Assembly (NCBI RefSeq): GCF_025836995.1
Contig: NZ_CP107546.1
Coordinates: 2,356,001-2,420,000, forward strand
From: Microbacterium sp. M28
Lineage (GTDB): Bacteria; Actinomycetota; Actinomycetes; Actinomycetales; Microbacteriaceae
Direction: 5' to 3'
Length of the DNA: 64,000 nucleotides
Part shown: piece after piece, positions 9,674 through 17,702 of the stretch
Numbering within the stretch: the stretch's first letter is position 1
How the letters are laid out: every line of letters begins with the position of its first letter
Made by a program: the position numbers and the translations under genes
The notes under the pieces: model-generated
Told to the model about the DNA's origin: nothing
The model's input: only the letters and a program-made list of their open reading frames with translations
Database searches by the model: none

Positions 9674-10555
9674 TCAGCCGGCGAGACGCTCGGCGGCCTC
9701 CACGACGTTCGTCATGAGCAGCGCCACCGTCATCGGACCAACGCCGCCCGGATTCGGAGAGATCCAGCCGGCGACCTCCGCCACATCCGGGTGCACGTCG
9801 CCGTGGACCTTGTTCTTGCCGGTCTCCGGATCGGTCTCGCGCGTGACGCCGACGTCCAGCACGGCGGCACCCGGCTTCACGTCCTCGGCGCGGATCAGGT
9901 GCTTGACGCCCGCCCCCGCCACGATCACGTCGGCCTGACGCAGGTACGGCGCCATGTCCGGGGTGCCGGTGTGCACCTGGGTCACGGTCGCGTTGATGTC
10001 GCGACGCGTGAGGAGCAACCCCATCGGACGACCGATCGTCACACCGCGGCCCACGACGACGACGTGCTTGCCCTTGAGGTCGTAGTCATTGCGCAGCAGC
10101 AGCTCGATGACACCGCGCGGCGTACAGGGCAGCGGCGTGTGGATCGGCGCGTTGACGTTGAGCACCAGCCGACCGAGATTCGTCGGGTGCAGACCGTCCG
10201 CGTCCTTGGCCGGGTCGATCCGCTCGAGGATCGCGTCGGTGTCGAGGTGCTTCGGCAGCGGCAGCTGCACGATGTACCCGTGGCAGGACGGATCGGCGTT
10301 GAGCTCGTCGATCAGCGCCTCGACCTGCTCCTGCGTGGCGTCGGCGGGAAGCTCGCACTGGATCGAGTTCATCCCGATCGCCTCGGACTGCCGGTGCTTC
10401 ATCCCGACGTACAGCTGGGACGCCGGGTCCGCCCCGACCAGCACCGTGGCGATGCCGGGGACGATGCCCTTCTCCCGCAGCGCCGCGACCCGCTCGGCCA
10501 GCTCCGCCTTGATCTCGGCGGATGCCGCCTTGCCGTCCAGGACGACAGCGGTCAC
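9674..10555 (-). CDS. folD: Bifunctional methylenetetrahydrofolate dehydrogenase / methenyltetrahydrofolate cyclohydrolase
   Basis: Interconverts 5,10-methylene-, methenyl- and 10-formyl-THF, supplying one-carbon units. The 293-residue length fits the family. Visible motifs are [14 protein letters not shown] with the catalytic Tyr and Lys, QLPLPKHLD, the NADP-binding [17 protein letters not shown] (GRG replaces the commoner GRS), and the C-terminal [13 protein letters not shown]. The start is GTG at 10555, whose first three bases overlap the glyA stop as GTGA, so folD is translated from the glyA message and shares its ZTP riboswitch. Confidence 0.96.
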   Translation of the reverse strand: MTAVVLDGKAASAEIKAELAERVAALREKGIVPGIATVLVGADPASQLYVGMKHRQSEAIGMNSIQCELPADATQEQVEALIDELNADPSCHGYIVQLPLPKHLDTDAILERIDPAKDADGLHPTNLGRLVLNVNAPIHTPLPCTPRGVIELLLRNDYDLKGKHVVVVGRGVTIGRPMGLLLTRRDINATVTQVHTGTPDMAPYLRQADVIVAGAGVKHLIRAEDVKPGAAVLDVGVTRETDPETGKNKVHGDVHPDVAEVAGWISPNPGGVGPMTVALLMTNVVEAAERLAG

Positions 10556-11826
10556 TGGGTCAGCCCCGGGTAGAGCGGGAAGGCAGCGGCGAGCGCGTCC
10601 ACGCGCGCCTTGAGCGCCGCGACGTCGGCGCCGGGCAGGAGCGCGAGGGCGATGATGTCGGCGACCTCGGTGAACTCGGCATCCCCGAACCCGCGCGTGG
10701 CGAGCGCCGGCGTGCCGATGCGCAGACCCGAGGTGACCATCGGCGGACGAGGGTCGTTCGGAACCGCGTTGCGGTTGACTGTGATGTGGATGTCGTGCAG
10801 CAGATCCTCGGCCTGCTTGCCGTCGATCTCGGCGTCGCGCAGGTCGACGAGCACGAGGTGCACCTCGGTCCCGCCGGAGCGGACCGCGATGCCGGCATCC
10901 TTGACGTCCTGACGTCCGAGGCGCTCGGCGAGGAGAGCGGCGCCGCGAACCGTACGCTCCTGACGCTCCTTGAACTCCGGCGTCGCGGCGATCTTGAACG
11001 CGGTCGCCTTCGCGGCGATCACGTGCATGAGCGGACCGCCCTGCTGGCCGGGGAAGACGGCCGAGTTGATCTTCTTGGCGAGGTCCGCGTCGTTGGTGAG
11101 GATGAAGCCGGAGCGAGGGCCGCCGATCGTCTTGTGCACGGTCGACGACACGACGTGCGCGTGCGGGACGGGGTTCGGGTGCACACCAGCGGCCACGAGT
11201 CCGGCGAAGTGCGCCATGTCGACCCACAGGTAGGCGCCGACCTCATCTGCGATCTCGCGGAACTTCGCGAAGTCCAGCTGACGCGGGTACGCCGACCAGC
11301 CGGCGATGATGACCTTCGGCTTGTGCTCGATGGCGAGGCGACGGACCTCGTCCATGTCGACGAGCGAGGTCTCCGGGTCGACGCCGTACGCGACGATGTC
11401 GTACAGGCGGCCCGAGAAGTTGATCTTCATGCCGTGGGTGAGGTGGCCGCCGTGGTCGAGCGAGAGGCCGAGCAGCGTGTCACCGGGGCGGGCGATCGCG
11501 TGCAGCACGGCCGCGTTGGCCGTGGCGCCGGAGTGAGGCTGCACGTTGGCGAACTCGGACCCGAACAGCGACTTCGCCCGCTCGATGGCCAGCGACTCCG
11601 CGACGTCCACTTCTTCGCAACCGCCGTAGTAGCGGCGACCGGGGTAGCCCTCGGCGTACTTGTTCGTGAGCACGGAGCCCTGCGACTGCAGAACGGAGAC
11701 GGGGACGAAGTTCTCGGATGCGATCATCTCGAGGAAGCCCCGCTGGCGGTTCAGCTCCCGCTCGAGGACCTCGGCGATCTCCGGGTCGACCTCGGAAAGC
11801 GGTGCGTTGAAGTACGGGTCGGTCAT
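10552..11826 (-). CDS. glyA: Serine hydroxymethyltransferase
   Basis: PLP enzyme that transfers the hydroxymethyl group of serine to THF, giving glycine and methylene-THF. Length 424 is standard. The PLP lysine is in [14 protein letters not shown], preceded by [18 protein letters not shown]; the substrate region [15 protein letters not shown] and the [15 protein letters not shown] motif are intact. ATG at 11826 is preceded by CAGGAG. It leads a glyA-folD operon under the ZTP riboswitch, which fits a demand-sensing circuit for 10-formyl-THF. Confidence 0.97.
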   Translation of the reverse strand: MTDPYFNAPLSEVDPEIAEVLERELNRQRGFLEMIASENFVPVSVLQSQGSVLTNKYAEGYPGRRYYGGCEEVDVAESLAIERAKSLFGSEFANVQPHSGATANAAVLHAIARPGDTLLGLSLDHGGHLTHGMKINFSGRLYDIVAYGVDPETSLVDMDEVRRLAIEHKPKVIIAGWSAYPRQLDFAKFREIADEVGAYLWVDMAHFAGLVAAGVHPNPVPHAHVVSSTVHKTIGGPRSGFILTNDADLAKKINSAVFPGQQGGPLMHVIAAKATAFKIAATPEFKERQERTVRGAALLAERLGRQDVKDAGIAVRSGGTEVHLVLVDLRDAEIDGKQAEDLLHDIHITVNRNAVPNDPRPPMVTSGLRIGTPALATRGFGDAEFTEVADIIALALLPGADVAALKARVDALAAAFPLYPGLTQ

Positions 11827-11867
11827 GACGTGCTCCTGATCTCACGGTGGAAGGGGGTGGTTCCTGA

Positions 11868-11948
11868 TCGGCCCAGGCGCGCGGTCGATTCCCATGAGAA
11901 GTCGCTCCCCGGTGGTAGTCCACCCAGACGCCAGTCGCGACGGTTTCG
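11868..11948 (-). ncRNA. ZTP (pfl motif) riboswitch upstream of glyA-folD
   Basis: The leader RNA on the minus strand shows the conserved ZTP riboswitch core in order: GCGACUGGCG, then GGUGGACUACCACCGGGGAG, then the 3' element CCGCGCGCCUGGGC at 11884-11871. These are the invariant blocks of the pfl motif, which binds ZMP/ZTP, signals of low 10-formyl-THF, and is known to precede folD, glyA and purH. A TATGCT -10 box at 11954-11949 would start transcription right at the 5' edge of the aptamer. The aptamer end is about 45 bases before the glyA start, leaving room for an expression platform. The riboswitch is recognised from conserved bases; boundaries are approximate. Confidence 0.92.
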
Positions 11949-11954
11949 AGCATA
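11949..11954 (-). promoter_or_regulatory. Putative -10 box for glyA-folD
   Basis: TATGCT on the minus strand ends five to eight bases before the first conserved riboswitch bases, the spacing expected for a vegetative -10 element. No good -35 hexamer is visible 17 bases upstream, so this remains a weak promoter call supported mainly by position. Confidence 0.45.
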
Positions 11955-12012
11955 GCGGATCAGATCGTCCGGAACGCTTGGATGTCGTCACCACCACCGG
12001 TACGTTTTGTTC

Positions 12013-13512
12013 ATGGTCCTTACTCTTGTGCCGCTGCCCTCGTCCGTGACGGCGGGTTCCGGAAGCTTCGCCCTCTCCCCCGCCACGCGCATCGTCATCG
12101 TCGACGGTGCGGATGCCGCGGCATCCGCCCTGTCCGATCTGCTCGCCCACCGTCCCGGTCTCCGTTCGGAAGTGACGACGGACCCGGCGGTCGCCGGTGA
12201 CATCGTCCTGCGCTCCACCGACTCGGACGACGAGGCCTACCGCCTCGATGTCACCGACCGGGTCGAGCTCACGGGCTCGGCCGCCGGCCTGTTCTACGGC
12301 ATCCAGACCCTGCGGCAGCTGCTGCGCGAGGACGCAGGCGCCTGGTCGATCCCACAGGTCTCGATCGTCGATGTGCCGCGGTTCGCGTACCGAGGCGTCA
12401 TGCTCGACGTCGCCCGCACGTTCTTCGACGTCGCCACCGTGAAGGCGTTCATCGACCGTGCATCGTCGCTCAAGTTCAATCGACTGCACCTGCACCTCAC
12501 GGATGACCAGGGCTGGCGGCTGCAGATCGACAGCCGGCCGCTGCTGACCGAGAAGGCGGCCGGCACCTCGGCTCTCGGCCGACCGGGAGGCTTCTACACG
12601 AAGGACGACTTCCGCGAGATCATCGCGTACGCGGCCGCGCATCACATGGTCGTGGTTCCCGAGATCGACCTCCCCGGCCACACGCATGCGATCGGGCTCG
12701 CGTACCCGGAGACCGTCGAGGCCCCCGTGATGAACGACATGCTCCTGGCGCAGTCGGAGTCGCTCGGTCAGCCGCTGCCCGTCGCGGGCGAGCCGTACCA
12801 GGGCTGGGGCGTCGGCCATTCGTCGGTGCGCATCCATGAGGAGGCGACGTGGGACTTCCTGCGCGACGTGCTCGGCGAGGTCGCAGAGCTCACGCCCGGC
12901 CCGTACCTGCACGTCGGCGGCGACGAATGCCTCGGCACGCCTCAGGCGGACTTCGACGCCTTCGTCGAGCGCGTCACCGCGCTCACCATCGAGCTCGGCA
13001 AGACGCCGGTGGCGTGGCACGAAGCGGGGTCCGCCGCCGTGGCCGAGGGAACCGTCGGCCAGTTCTGGGGCAGCGACACCCCCTCGCCCGAGCACATCGA
13101 GCACACGCTCCGGTTCGCGGAACGCGGCGGCTCGGTCATCCTCTCGCCGTCCACGAGGGCGTATCTCGACATGAAGTACTCGCCGGAGGACCCGCTCGGA
13201 CTGAGCTGGGCCGCCGTCATCGACCTCGAAGCCGCGTACTCCTGGGAGCCGACGGCGATCGTCCCCGGCCTCGACCCGCACGCGATCATCGGGATCGAGG
13301 GGCCGCTCTGGGCCGAGACTCTCACCACCCTCGACGACGTGGACCACCTCTTCTTCCCCCGCGCCGCCGCATTGGCCGAGATCGCCTGGGCTCCGGCTTC
13401 CGCCAAGGACTGGAATGCTTTCCGCGAGCGCGTCGGCGGACTCGGATCGGTGTGGGATGCCGAAGGATGGGGAGGACATCGCCCCGCCGAGATCGACTGG
13501 AGCACGCCATGA
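12013..13512 (+). CDS. Beta-N-acetylhexosaminidase, GH20
   Basis: Removes terminal GlcNAc or GalNAc from chitooligosaccharides or glycans by substrate-assisted catalysis. N-terminal GH20b-like domain (about 10-125), then the catalytic TIM barrel from FAYRGVMLDVARTFF with HLHLTDDQGWRLQID, EIDLPGHTHAIGLAYP, and the catalytic Asp-Glu pair in HVGGDECLGTP. No signal peptide, so it appears cytoplasmic and would act on imported sugars. I chose ATG 12013; a TTG at 12007 adds two residues. There is no clear Shine-Dalgarno, so it may be nearly leaderless. Its stop overlaps the nagA start (ATGA), coupling GlcNAc release to deacetylation. Confidence 0.93.
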   Translation: MVLTLVPLPSSVTAGSGSFALSPATRIVIVDGADAAASALSDLLAHRPGLRSEVTTDPAVAGDIVLRSTDSDDEAYRLDVTDRVELTGSAAGLFYGIQTLRQLLREDAGAWSIPQVSIVDVPRFAYRGVMLDVARTFFDVATVKAFIDRASSLKFNRLHLHLTDDQGWRLQIDSRPLLTEKAAGTSALGRPGGFYTKDDFREIIAYAAAHHMVVVPEIDLPGHTHAIGLAYPETVEAPVMNDMLLAQSESLGQPLPVAGEPYQGWGVGHSSVRIHEEATWDFLRDVLGEVAELTPGPYLHVGGDECLGTPQADFDAFVERVTALTIELGKTPVAWHEAGSAAVAEGTVGQFWGSDTPSPEHIEHTLRFAERGGSVILSPSTRAYLDMKYSPEDPLGLSWAAVIDLEAAYSWEPTAIVPGLDPHAIIGIEGPLWAETLTTLDDVDHLFFPRAAALAEIAWAPASAKDWNAFRERVGGLGSVWDAEGWGGHRPAEIDWSTP

Positions 13513-14660
13513 CCGCAACCGTGATCCATTCCGCCCGCCTGGTATCGGGTGGACGGGAGACGGCTGAAGGCTGGGTCCGGTTCGAGAACGGCATCGTCGC
13601 GGCGACCGGCGTCGGAAGCACCTGGGATGACGCCGACTCGATCGTCGACGCGACGGAGGTCGCCGGCCCCGGTGCCGTCCTCACGCCCGGCTTCATCGAC
13701 ATCCACGGGCACGGCGGAGCCGGCGCATCCTACGACGACGGGATCGAGGCGATCCGCACCGCCCGCAACCTGCACCGCGCGCACGGGACGACGCGCGCGG
13801 TCATCTCGCTGGTGACGGCATCGATCGACGATCTCGCCCGCCGTGTGGGTGAGATCGCCGAGCTCACCGAGTCGGATGCCGAGATCCTCGGCTCCCACCT
13901 CGAGGGCCCTTTTCTGGACCCCGGTCATCAGGGTGCGCATGAACCGACCCTGCTGCGGGCACCCGTCGGCGCGGACGTCCAGCGTCTGCTCGACGCCGGC
14001 CGCGGCACCGTCCGCCAGGTCACGATCGCGCCGGAGCTGCCCGGCGGCATCGAGGCGATCCGGCTGATCGTCGCCGCCGGGTCGGTCGCGGCGGTCGGTC
14101 ACACCGACGCGGATGCCGAGACCGCCGCAGCGGCTTTCGACGCCGGAGCGACATTGCTCACGCACGCGTTCAACGCGATGCGCGGCATCCACCACCGTGC
14201 GCCGGGTCCCGTGCTTGCGGCGGCGGCCGATCCTCGCGTGGTGCTGGAAGCGATCGCCGACAACGTCCACCTCGACCCGCACGTCATCAAGCTCGTGTTC
14301 GATGCGGCGCCGGACCGAGTCGCACTCGTGACCGACGCCATGGCTGCCGCCGGCAGCGCCGACGGCCACTACGACCTGGGGGCGGTGAAGGTGACGGTGA
14401 CGAACGGAATCGCCCGCACCGACGCCACGGGCTCGATCGCCGGTTCGACGCTGACGCTGGACGTCGCGCTGCGCCGCGCCGTGGAGGCCGGCGTGCCGCT
14501 GAGTGCAGCCGTTCGAGCCGTGACGGCGACCCCGGCATCCGTCATCGGCGAGGCTGCCAGACTCGGGCGGCTCGACGAGGGCCTGGTCGCGGATGCCGTC
14601 CTGCTGAATGCCGGGCTGCAGGTGCGGCGCGTCTGGGTGGACGGCCGGTCGGTGCAGTGA
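13509..14660 (+). CDS. nagA: N-acetylglucosamine-6-phosphate deacetylase
   Basis: Hydrolyses GlcNAc-6-P to GlcN-6-P and acetate. Amidohydrolase fold of 383 residues: metal-binding FIDIHGHGGAGASYDD, the Glu in SHLEGPFLDPGHQGAH, His in GHTDADAET and HAFNAMRGIHHRAPG, and catalytic Asp in LVTDAMAAAG. The ATG at 13509 overlaps the GH20 stop. Together they form a two-gene operon. The partner kinase and deaminase are at 19.5-21.2 kb on the other strand. Confidence 0.95.
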   Translation: MTATVIHSARLVSGGRETAEGWVRFENGIVAATGVGSTWDDADSIVDATEVAGPGAVLTPGFIDIHGHGGAGASYDDGIEAIRTARNLHRAHGTTRAVISLVTASIDDLARRVGEIAELTESDAEILGSHLEGPFLDPGHQGAHEPTLLRAPVGADVQRLLDAGRGTVRQVTIAPELPGGIEAIRLIVAAGSVAAVGHTDADAETAAAAFDAGATLLTHAFNAMRGIHHRAPGPVLAAAADPRVVLEAIADNVHLDPHVIKLVFDAAPDRVALVTDAMAAAGSADGHYDLGAVKVTVTNGIARTDATGSIAGSTLTLDVALRRAVEAGVPLSAAVRAVTATPASVIGEAARLGRLDEGLVADAVLLNAGLQVRRVWVDGRSVQ

Positions 14661-15071
14661 CCTCACGCGCCGCTCTGCGGCCGGTCGGAGAGGGGGCCGC
14701 CGCGCCCCAGTCAGCGACGGCCCTGCTCCCTCCAGGGCGAGCGGGCGGCTCGGGAACTCCTCCCCCGAGGATCCCGAGCCTGCCCTGGTCCGACGCGATT
14801 GCCCCCGCGTCGGCACCGTGCGATCTCCGCCCCCCGGTGGTGATCGCACAGCGTGCTCTGATTGATGAGACGGCGACCGGACGGAATCATCACGCGATTC
14901 GAAGAATTCTTTTCGCGGATTCTCCGCGGCGGCTCGCAGAGAGTTCGCTCCGAGTTGTGCACAGGGCTGGCCAGGCTGGGAAAACCGGGTGAGAATGTAC
15001 AGGGCGCGTGATGGGGACCCGATTCATGCGTCTCTTCGTGTGGAGCCGACCCGAGGCGCCACGAGAGCTGG
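14661..15071. other. 411-base intergenic region before the sigma-fusion gene
   Basis: No credible gene. It holds an 8-bp inverted repeat, GTGCGATC at 14818-14825 and GATCGCAC at 14842-14849 with a 16-base spacer, and an AT-richer patch at about 14885-14925 centred on the palindrome AAGAATTCTT. Around 14980-15000 the run GGGAAAACC followed by AATGTACAG is promoter-like and could serve the downstream ECF sigma gene, but no hexamer pair is convincing. The first half is plain GC-rich sequence and may contain the nagA terminator. Confidence 0.4.
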
Positions 15072-17321
15072 GTGACAGTGCCGAACGACAACAACGACAA
15101 CGCGCAGATCGCGGACGCCGATCTCATTCTGCGCACCCGGTCGGGCGACCGGAACGCCTTCGGCGAACTCTGGCGTCGGCACTACCCGTCCGGCATCGCG
15201 GTCGCGCGATCGATCACGTCGTCCCTCGACCCGGATGATCTCGTCCAGGAGTCGTACACCCGCATCTACAACGCGATCCTCAAGGGGGGCGGCCCCAACG
15301 GCTCCTTCCGCGCCTATCTGTTCACCAGCATCCGCAACACCGCCGCCGCCTGGGGCAAGGCGCGTCGCGAGACCGCGATCGACGAGATGGATGCCGTCGC
15401 CGACCCTGATACGACCGAGCAGGCGACGGACGAGGCTCTTGATCGCGGCCTGACCGCTCAGGCGTTCCGCAGCCTGCCTTCGCGCTGGCAGGAGGTGCTC
15501 TGGTACACCGAGATCGAGCAGATGAAGCCGGCCGAGGTCGCTCCCCTGCTGGGCATGAAGGCCGGCGCCGTCGCCCAGCTCGCGTTCCGCGCTCGCGAGG
15601 GTCTGCGCGAAGCCTGGATCCAGGCGCATCTGCGCAGTGCCGCCCCTGGCTCGGAATGCCAGTGGACCATCGAGCATCTCGGCGCCTATTCACGCGGCAA
15701 CCTCAGCAACCGCGACCGCAAGCGTCTCGACGAGCACCTCTCCGACTGCGCGCGCTGCATGATCGTCGCCGCCGAGGCCAAGGACGTCTCGCAGCGTCTC
15801 GCGCTCGTGCTGCTCCCGCTCGTGCTCGGCGTCGCGGGTTCGGCCGGCTACCTCGCGATGCTGCAGGGCGGCGGAGCACCGGTCGTCGCTCTGGCCGCGA
15901 TGCCGTCCAGCGTGGTCGAAGGCGCCGTCGTCGTGTCGGGAACGTCAGGCGCCGCGGTGGCCGGTGTCTCGGCCGGATCCGGGTCGACCGGCGGCACGGT
16001 TGCGAGTACGGGCGCGGCAGGAGGTGCGGGCGCCGCCGGTGGGACCGGCGCGGTCGCCGGCGCTGTGTCCGGCATCGGCGCTCTGGTCGGCGTCGGATCC
16101 GCCGCCTTGATCGTCGCCGGCGTCGTGGCGGCCGCCGCCATCGTGCCAGGGCTGGTCTCCGCGCCCGCGATGACGAGCCTGCCGAGCGCGGGCCAAGTGG
16201 CTGATTCTCCGTCCATCGCCACGGACGTCGGCCCCGACGAGCATCTGGAAGCGCTCGAGCCGGATCCATTGCTCGAGGAACCTCTCGACGATGAGAAGGT
16301 CGATGACGCCCCGGCGCCCGAAGCCGAACCCCTGGTGGAGGCGCCTCTCGCGGCGCCGGTCGTTCCCGCTCCCGGCGGATCGGACTCCGGCGAATCGGGT
16401 TCCGGAGGCGACACGGCGCCGGTGAAGCCGGCGCCCGCACCCGATCCTGATCCAGTGGAGCCGGTGGACCCCGTGGACCCGGTCGACCCCGTGGACCCAG
16501 TCGACCCCGTGGACCCAGTCGACCCCGTGGACCCAGTCGACCCCGTGGATCCGGTGGACCCAGTGGATCCGGTCGACCCCGTTGATCCGGTCGAGCCCGG
16601 GCCGCCGACCGAGCCGGTCACGCTCACGGGCACGACGATGTGCTTCGGCGCAGATGGCAAGACGTACGTCTCGCTCGACGTCCTCGGAGTGCCCGGCGCC
16701 GAGATCCAGGCGCTGCTGGACGGCAGTACAGCCGGCGCGGACGACGCCATCCTCGGCTCCGACGGGACCGAGACCATCAGCCTGCGGCCCAACGCGTCGC
16801 AGATCCTGTCGGATGCCGACGTCGAGATCCATTACGTCACGCTGACCGGCCCCGTGCACCCTCTCACGACGACGCTCTCCGACCTGGGCGTGAACCTGAT
16901 CACCGTGCTGCTCGCCCCGGCGTGCGACGGAAGCGACGCCGCCACGGTCGAACAGCCCATCGACGACACCACGCCGGACGCCGAAGCCGAGGCCGACGCG
17001 GGCGCGGCCGCTGTCGAACCGGAGGCGCCTGTCGAGCAGGCGGTCCCCGTCGATGCCCCGCCCGTCGTCGAGGCGCCAGCACCTGAGGCGACGGCACCCG
17101 CGGCACCGGCACCAGGGACGGCCGCACCGGAGACGTCGGCACCGGCAGACGAGGACGCGGTCGAGCCCGTGACACCATCGGCGTCTGAGCCCGTCGAGCA
17201 ACCGACCCCGTCCGAGGAGGCGGTCACCCCCGTCCCGGCGCCCGCCCCCACGGTCTCGGCATCCGCTCCCGCCACCGAGGCCCCAGCCTCGACAGACGAG
17301 GCCGCGGCTCCCGCCGAATAG
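15072..17321 (+). CDS. ECF sigma factor fused to zinc anti-sigma domain, membrane segment and repeat-rich tail
   Basis: One 749-residue chain. Residues about 20-100 carry sigma region 2 (RNAFGELWRRHYPSGIAVAR, DPDDLVQESYTRIYNAI); about 130-185 sigma region 4 (LPSRWQEVLWYTEIEQM, GMKAGAVAQLAFRAREGLREAW). Residues about 198-230 hold a zinc-binding anti-sigma motif HLSDCARC (HxxxCxxC, His about 222). Hydrophobic segments lie at about 244-265 and 337-362, joined by a Gly/Ala/Ser/Thr-rich stretch. Then an acidic Pro-rich region, sixteen VDP/VEP triplets (462-509), a beta-rich domain with two Cys (about 515-625) and an Ala/Pro/Glu-rich end. Start is GTG 15072. It is likely a membrane-tethered sigma factor; which side the tail faces depends on whether the second hydrophobic segment spans the membrane. 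Confidence 0.88.
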   Translation: MTVPNDNNDNAQIADADLILRTRSGDRNAFGELWRRHYPSGIAVARSITSSLDPDDLVQESYTRIYNAILKGGGPNGSFRAYLFTSIRNTAAAWGKARRETAIDEMDAVADPDTTEQATDEALDRGLTAQAFRSLPSRWQEVLWYTEIEQMKPAEVAPLLGMKAGAVAQLAFRAREGLREAWIQAHLRSAAPGSECQWTIEHLGAYSRGNLSNRDRKRLDEHLSDCARCMIVAAEAKDVSQRLALVLLPLVLGVAGSAGYLAMLQGGGAPVVALAAMPSSVVEGAVVVSGTSGAAVAGVSAGSGSTGGTVASTGAAGGAGAAGGTGAVAGAVSGIGALVGVGSAALIVAGVVAAAAIVPGLVSAPAMTSLPSAGQVADSPSIATDVGPDEHLEALEPDPLLEEPLDDEKVDDAPAPEAEPLVEAPLAAPVVPAPGGSDSGESGSGGDTAPVKPAPAPDPDPVEPVDPVDPVDPVDPVDPVDPVDPVDPVDPVDPVDPVDPVDPVDPVEPGPPTEPVTLTGTTMCFGADGKTYVSLDVLGVPGAEIQALLDGSTAGADDAILGSDGTETISLRPNASQILSDADVEIHYVTLTGPVHPLTTTLSDLGVNLITVLLAPACDGSDAATVEQPIDDTTPDAEAEADAGAAAVEPEAPVEQAVPVDAPPVVEAPAPEATAPAAPAPGTAAPETSAPADEDAVEPVTPSASEPVEQPTPSEEAVTPVPAPAPTVSASAPATEAPASTDEAAAPAE
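16455..16598 (+). repeat. In-frame 9-base tandem repeat encoding (Val-Asp/Glu-Pro)16
   Basis: Sixteen 9-base units of the GTGGACCCC / GTCGACCCA type, alternating often as an 18-base period, encode VEP, fourteen VDP and a final VEP. Codons for Val alternate GTG, GTC and GTT, and Pro uses CCC, CCG or CCA, so DNA units are not identical although the protein repeat is exact. It lies within the sigma-fusion gene and probably forms a stiff extended spacer. Confidence 0.95.
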
Positions 17322-17330
17322 ACTGGGAGC

Positions 17331-17702
17331 ATGACCCAGGAGACACCGGCCGAACCGGGCGTGAACCGCCCGAACGTCACCCCCCTCGACATCATCCGGG
17401 TCGTCATCCTGCTGGCTGCGCTCGCATCGCTCGCCCTGTGGGGCTTCGCCTCGTGGGATCTCCCGTGGAGCGTCATCGTCGGCATCGGAGCGCCCGTGGT
17501 GGTGCTGCTCGTGTGGGCACTGTTCCTCTCGCCGCGACCGGTGCTGCGCGTGCACCCGTTCCTGCGCGCAGCCGTCGAACTGCTCGTCTACGTCGGTGTC
17601 ACGATCGCGTGGTGGTCGATGGGTCAGGCGGTGATCGGGTCGATCTTCGCCGTCGTCGCGATCGCCGCGGGAGTCATCGCAGGGCGGCGATCACTGGCAT
17701 GA
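17331..17702 (+). CDS. YrdB-like (DUF2568) membrane protein
   Basis: Small integral membrane protein of 123 residues with four hydrophobic helices: LDIIRVVILLAALASLALWG, WSVIVGIGAPVVVLLVWALF, AAVELLVYVGVTIAWWSM and GSIFAVVAIAAGVIAGRR. The pattern of an opening LAALASLALWGF helix and four spans matches the YrdB/DUF2568 family; function unknown. It starts 9 bases after the sigma-fusion gene and its stop overlaps the next start (ATGA at 17699), so it may be cotranscribed in both directions of that chain. Confidence 0.75.
   Translation: MTQETPAEPGVNRPNVTPLDIIRVVILLAALASLALWGFASWDLPWSVIVGIGAPVVVLLVWALFLSPRPVLRVHPFLRAAVELLVYVGVTIAWWSMGQAVIGSIFAVVAIAAGVIAGRRSLA

Noticed and set aside
12942..14849. 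A 635-codon minus-strand frame over GH20 and nagA
   Set aside because: Runs opposite two overlapping metabolic genes, with low-complexity sequence typical of a complementary-strand shadow.
14818..14849. Terminator of nagA
   Set aside because: The 8-bp dyad is about 160 bases after the stop with a 16-base loop and no T-run; mentioned within the intergenic entry but not called as a terminator.
16455..16598. Possible CRISPR or minisatellite
   Set aside because: Units are 9 bases without spacers and encode an exact VDP/VEP peptide in the frame of the sigma-fusion gene.
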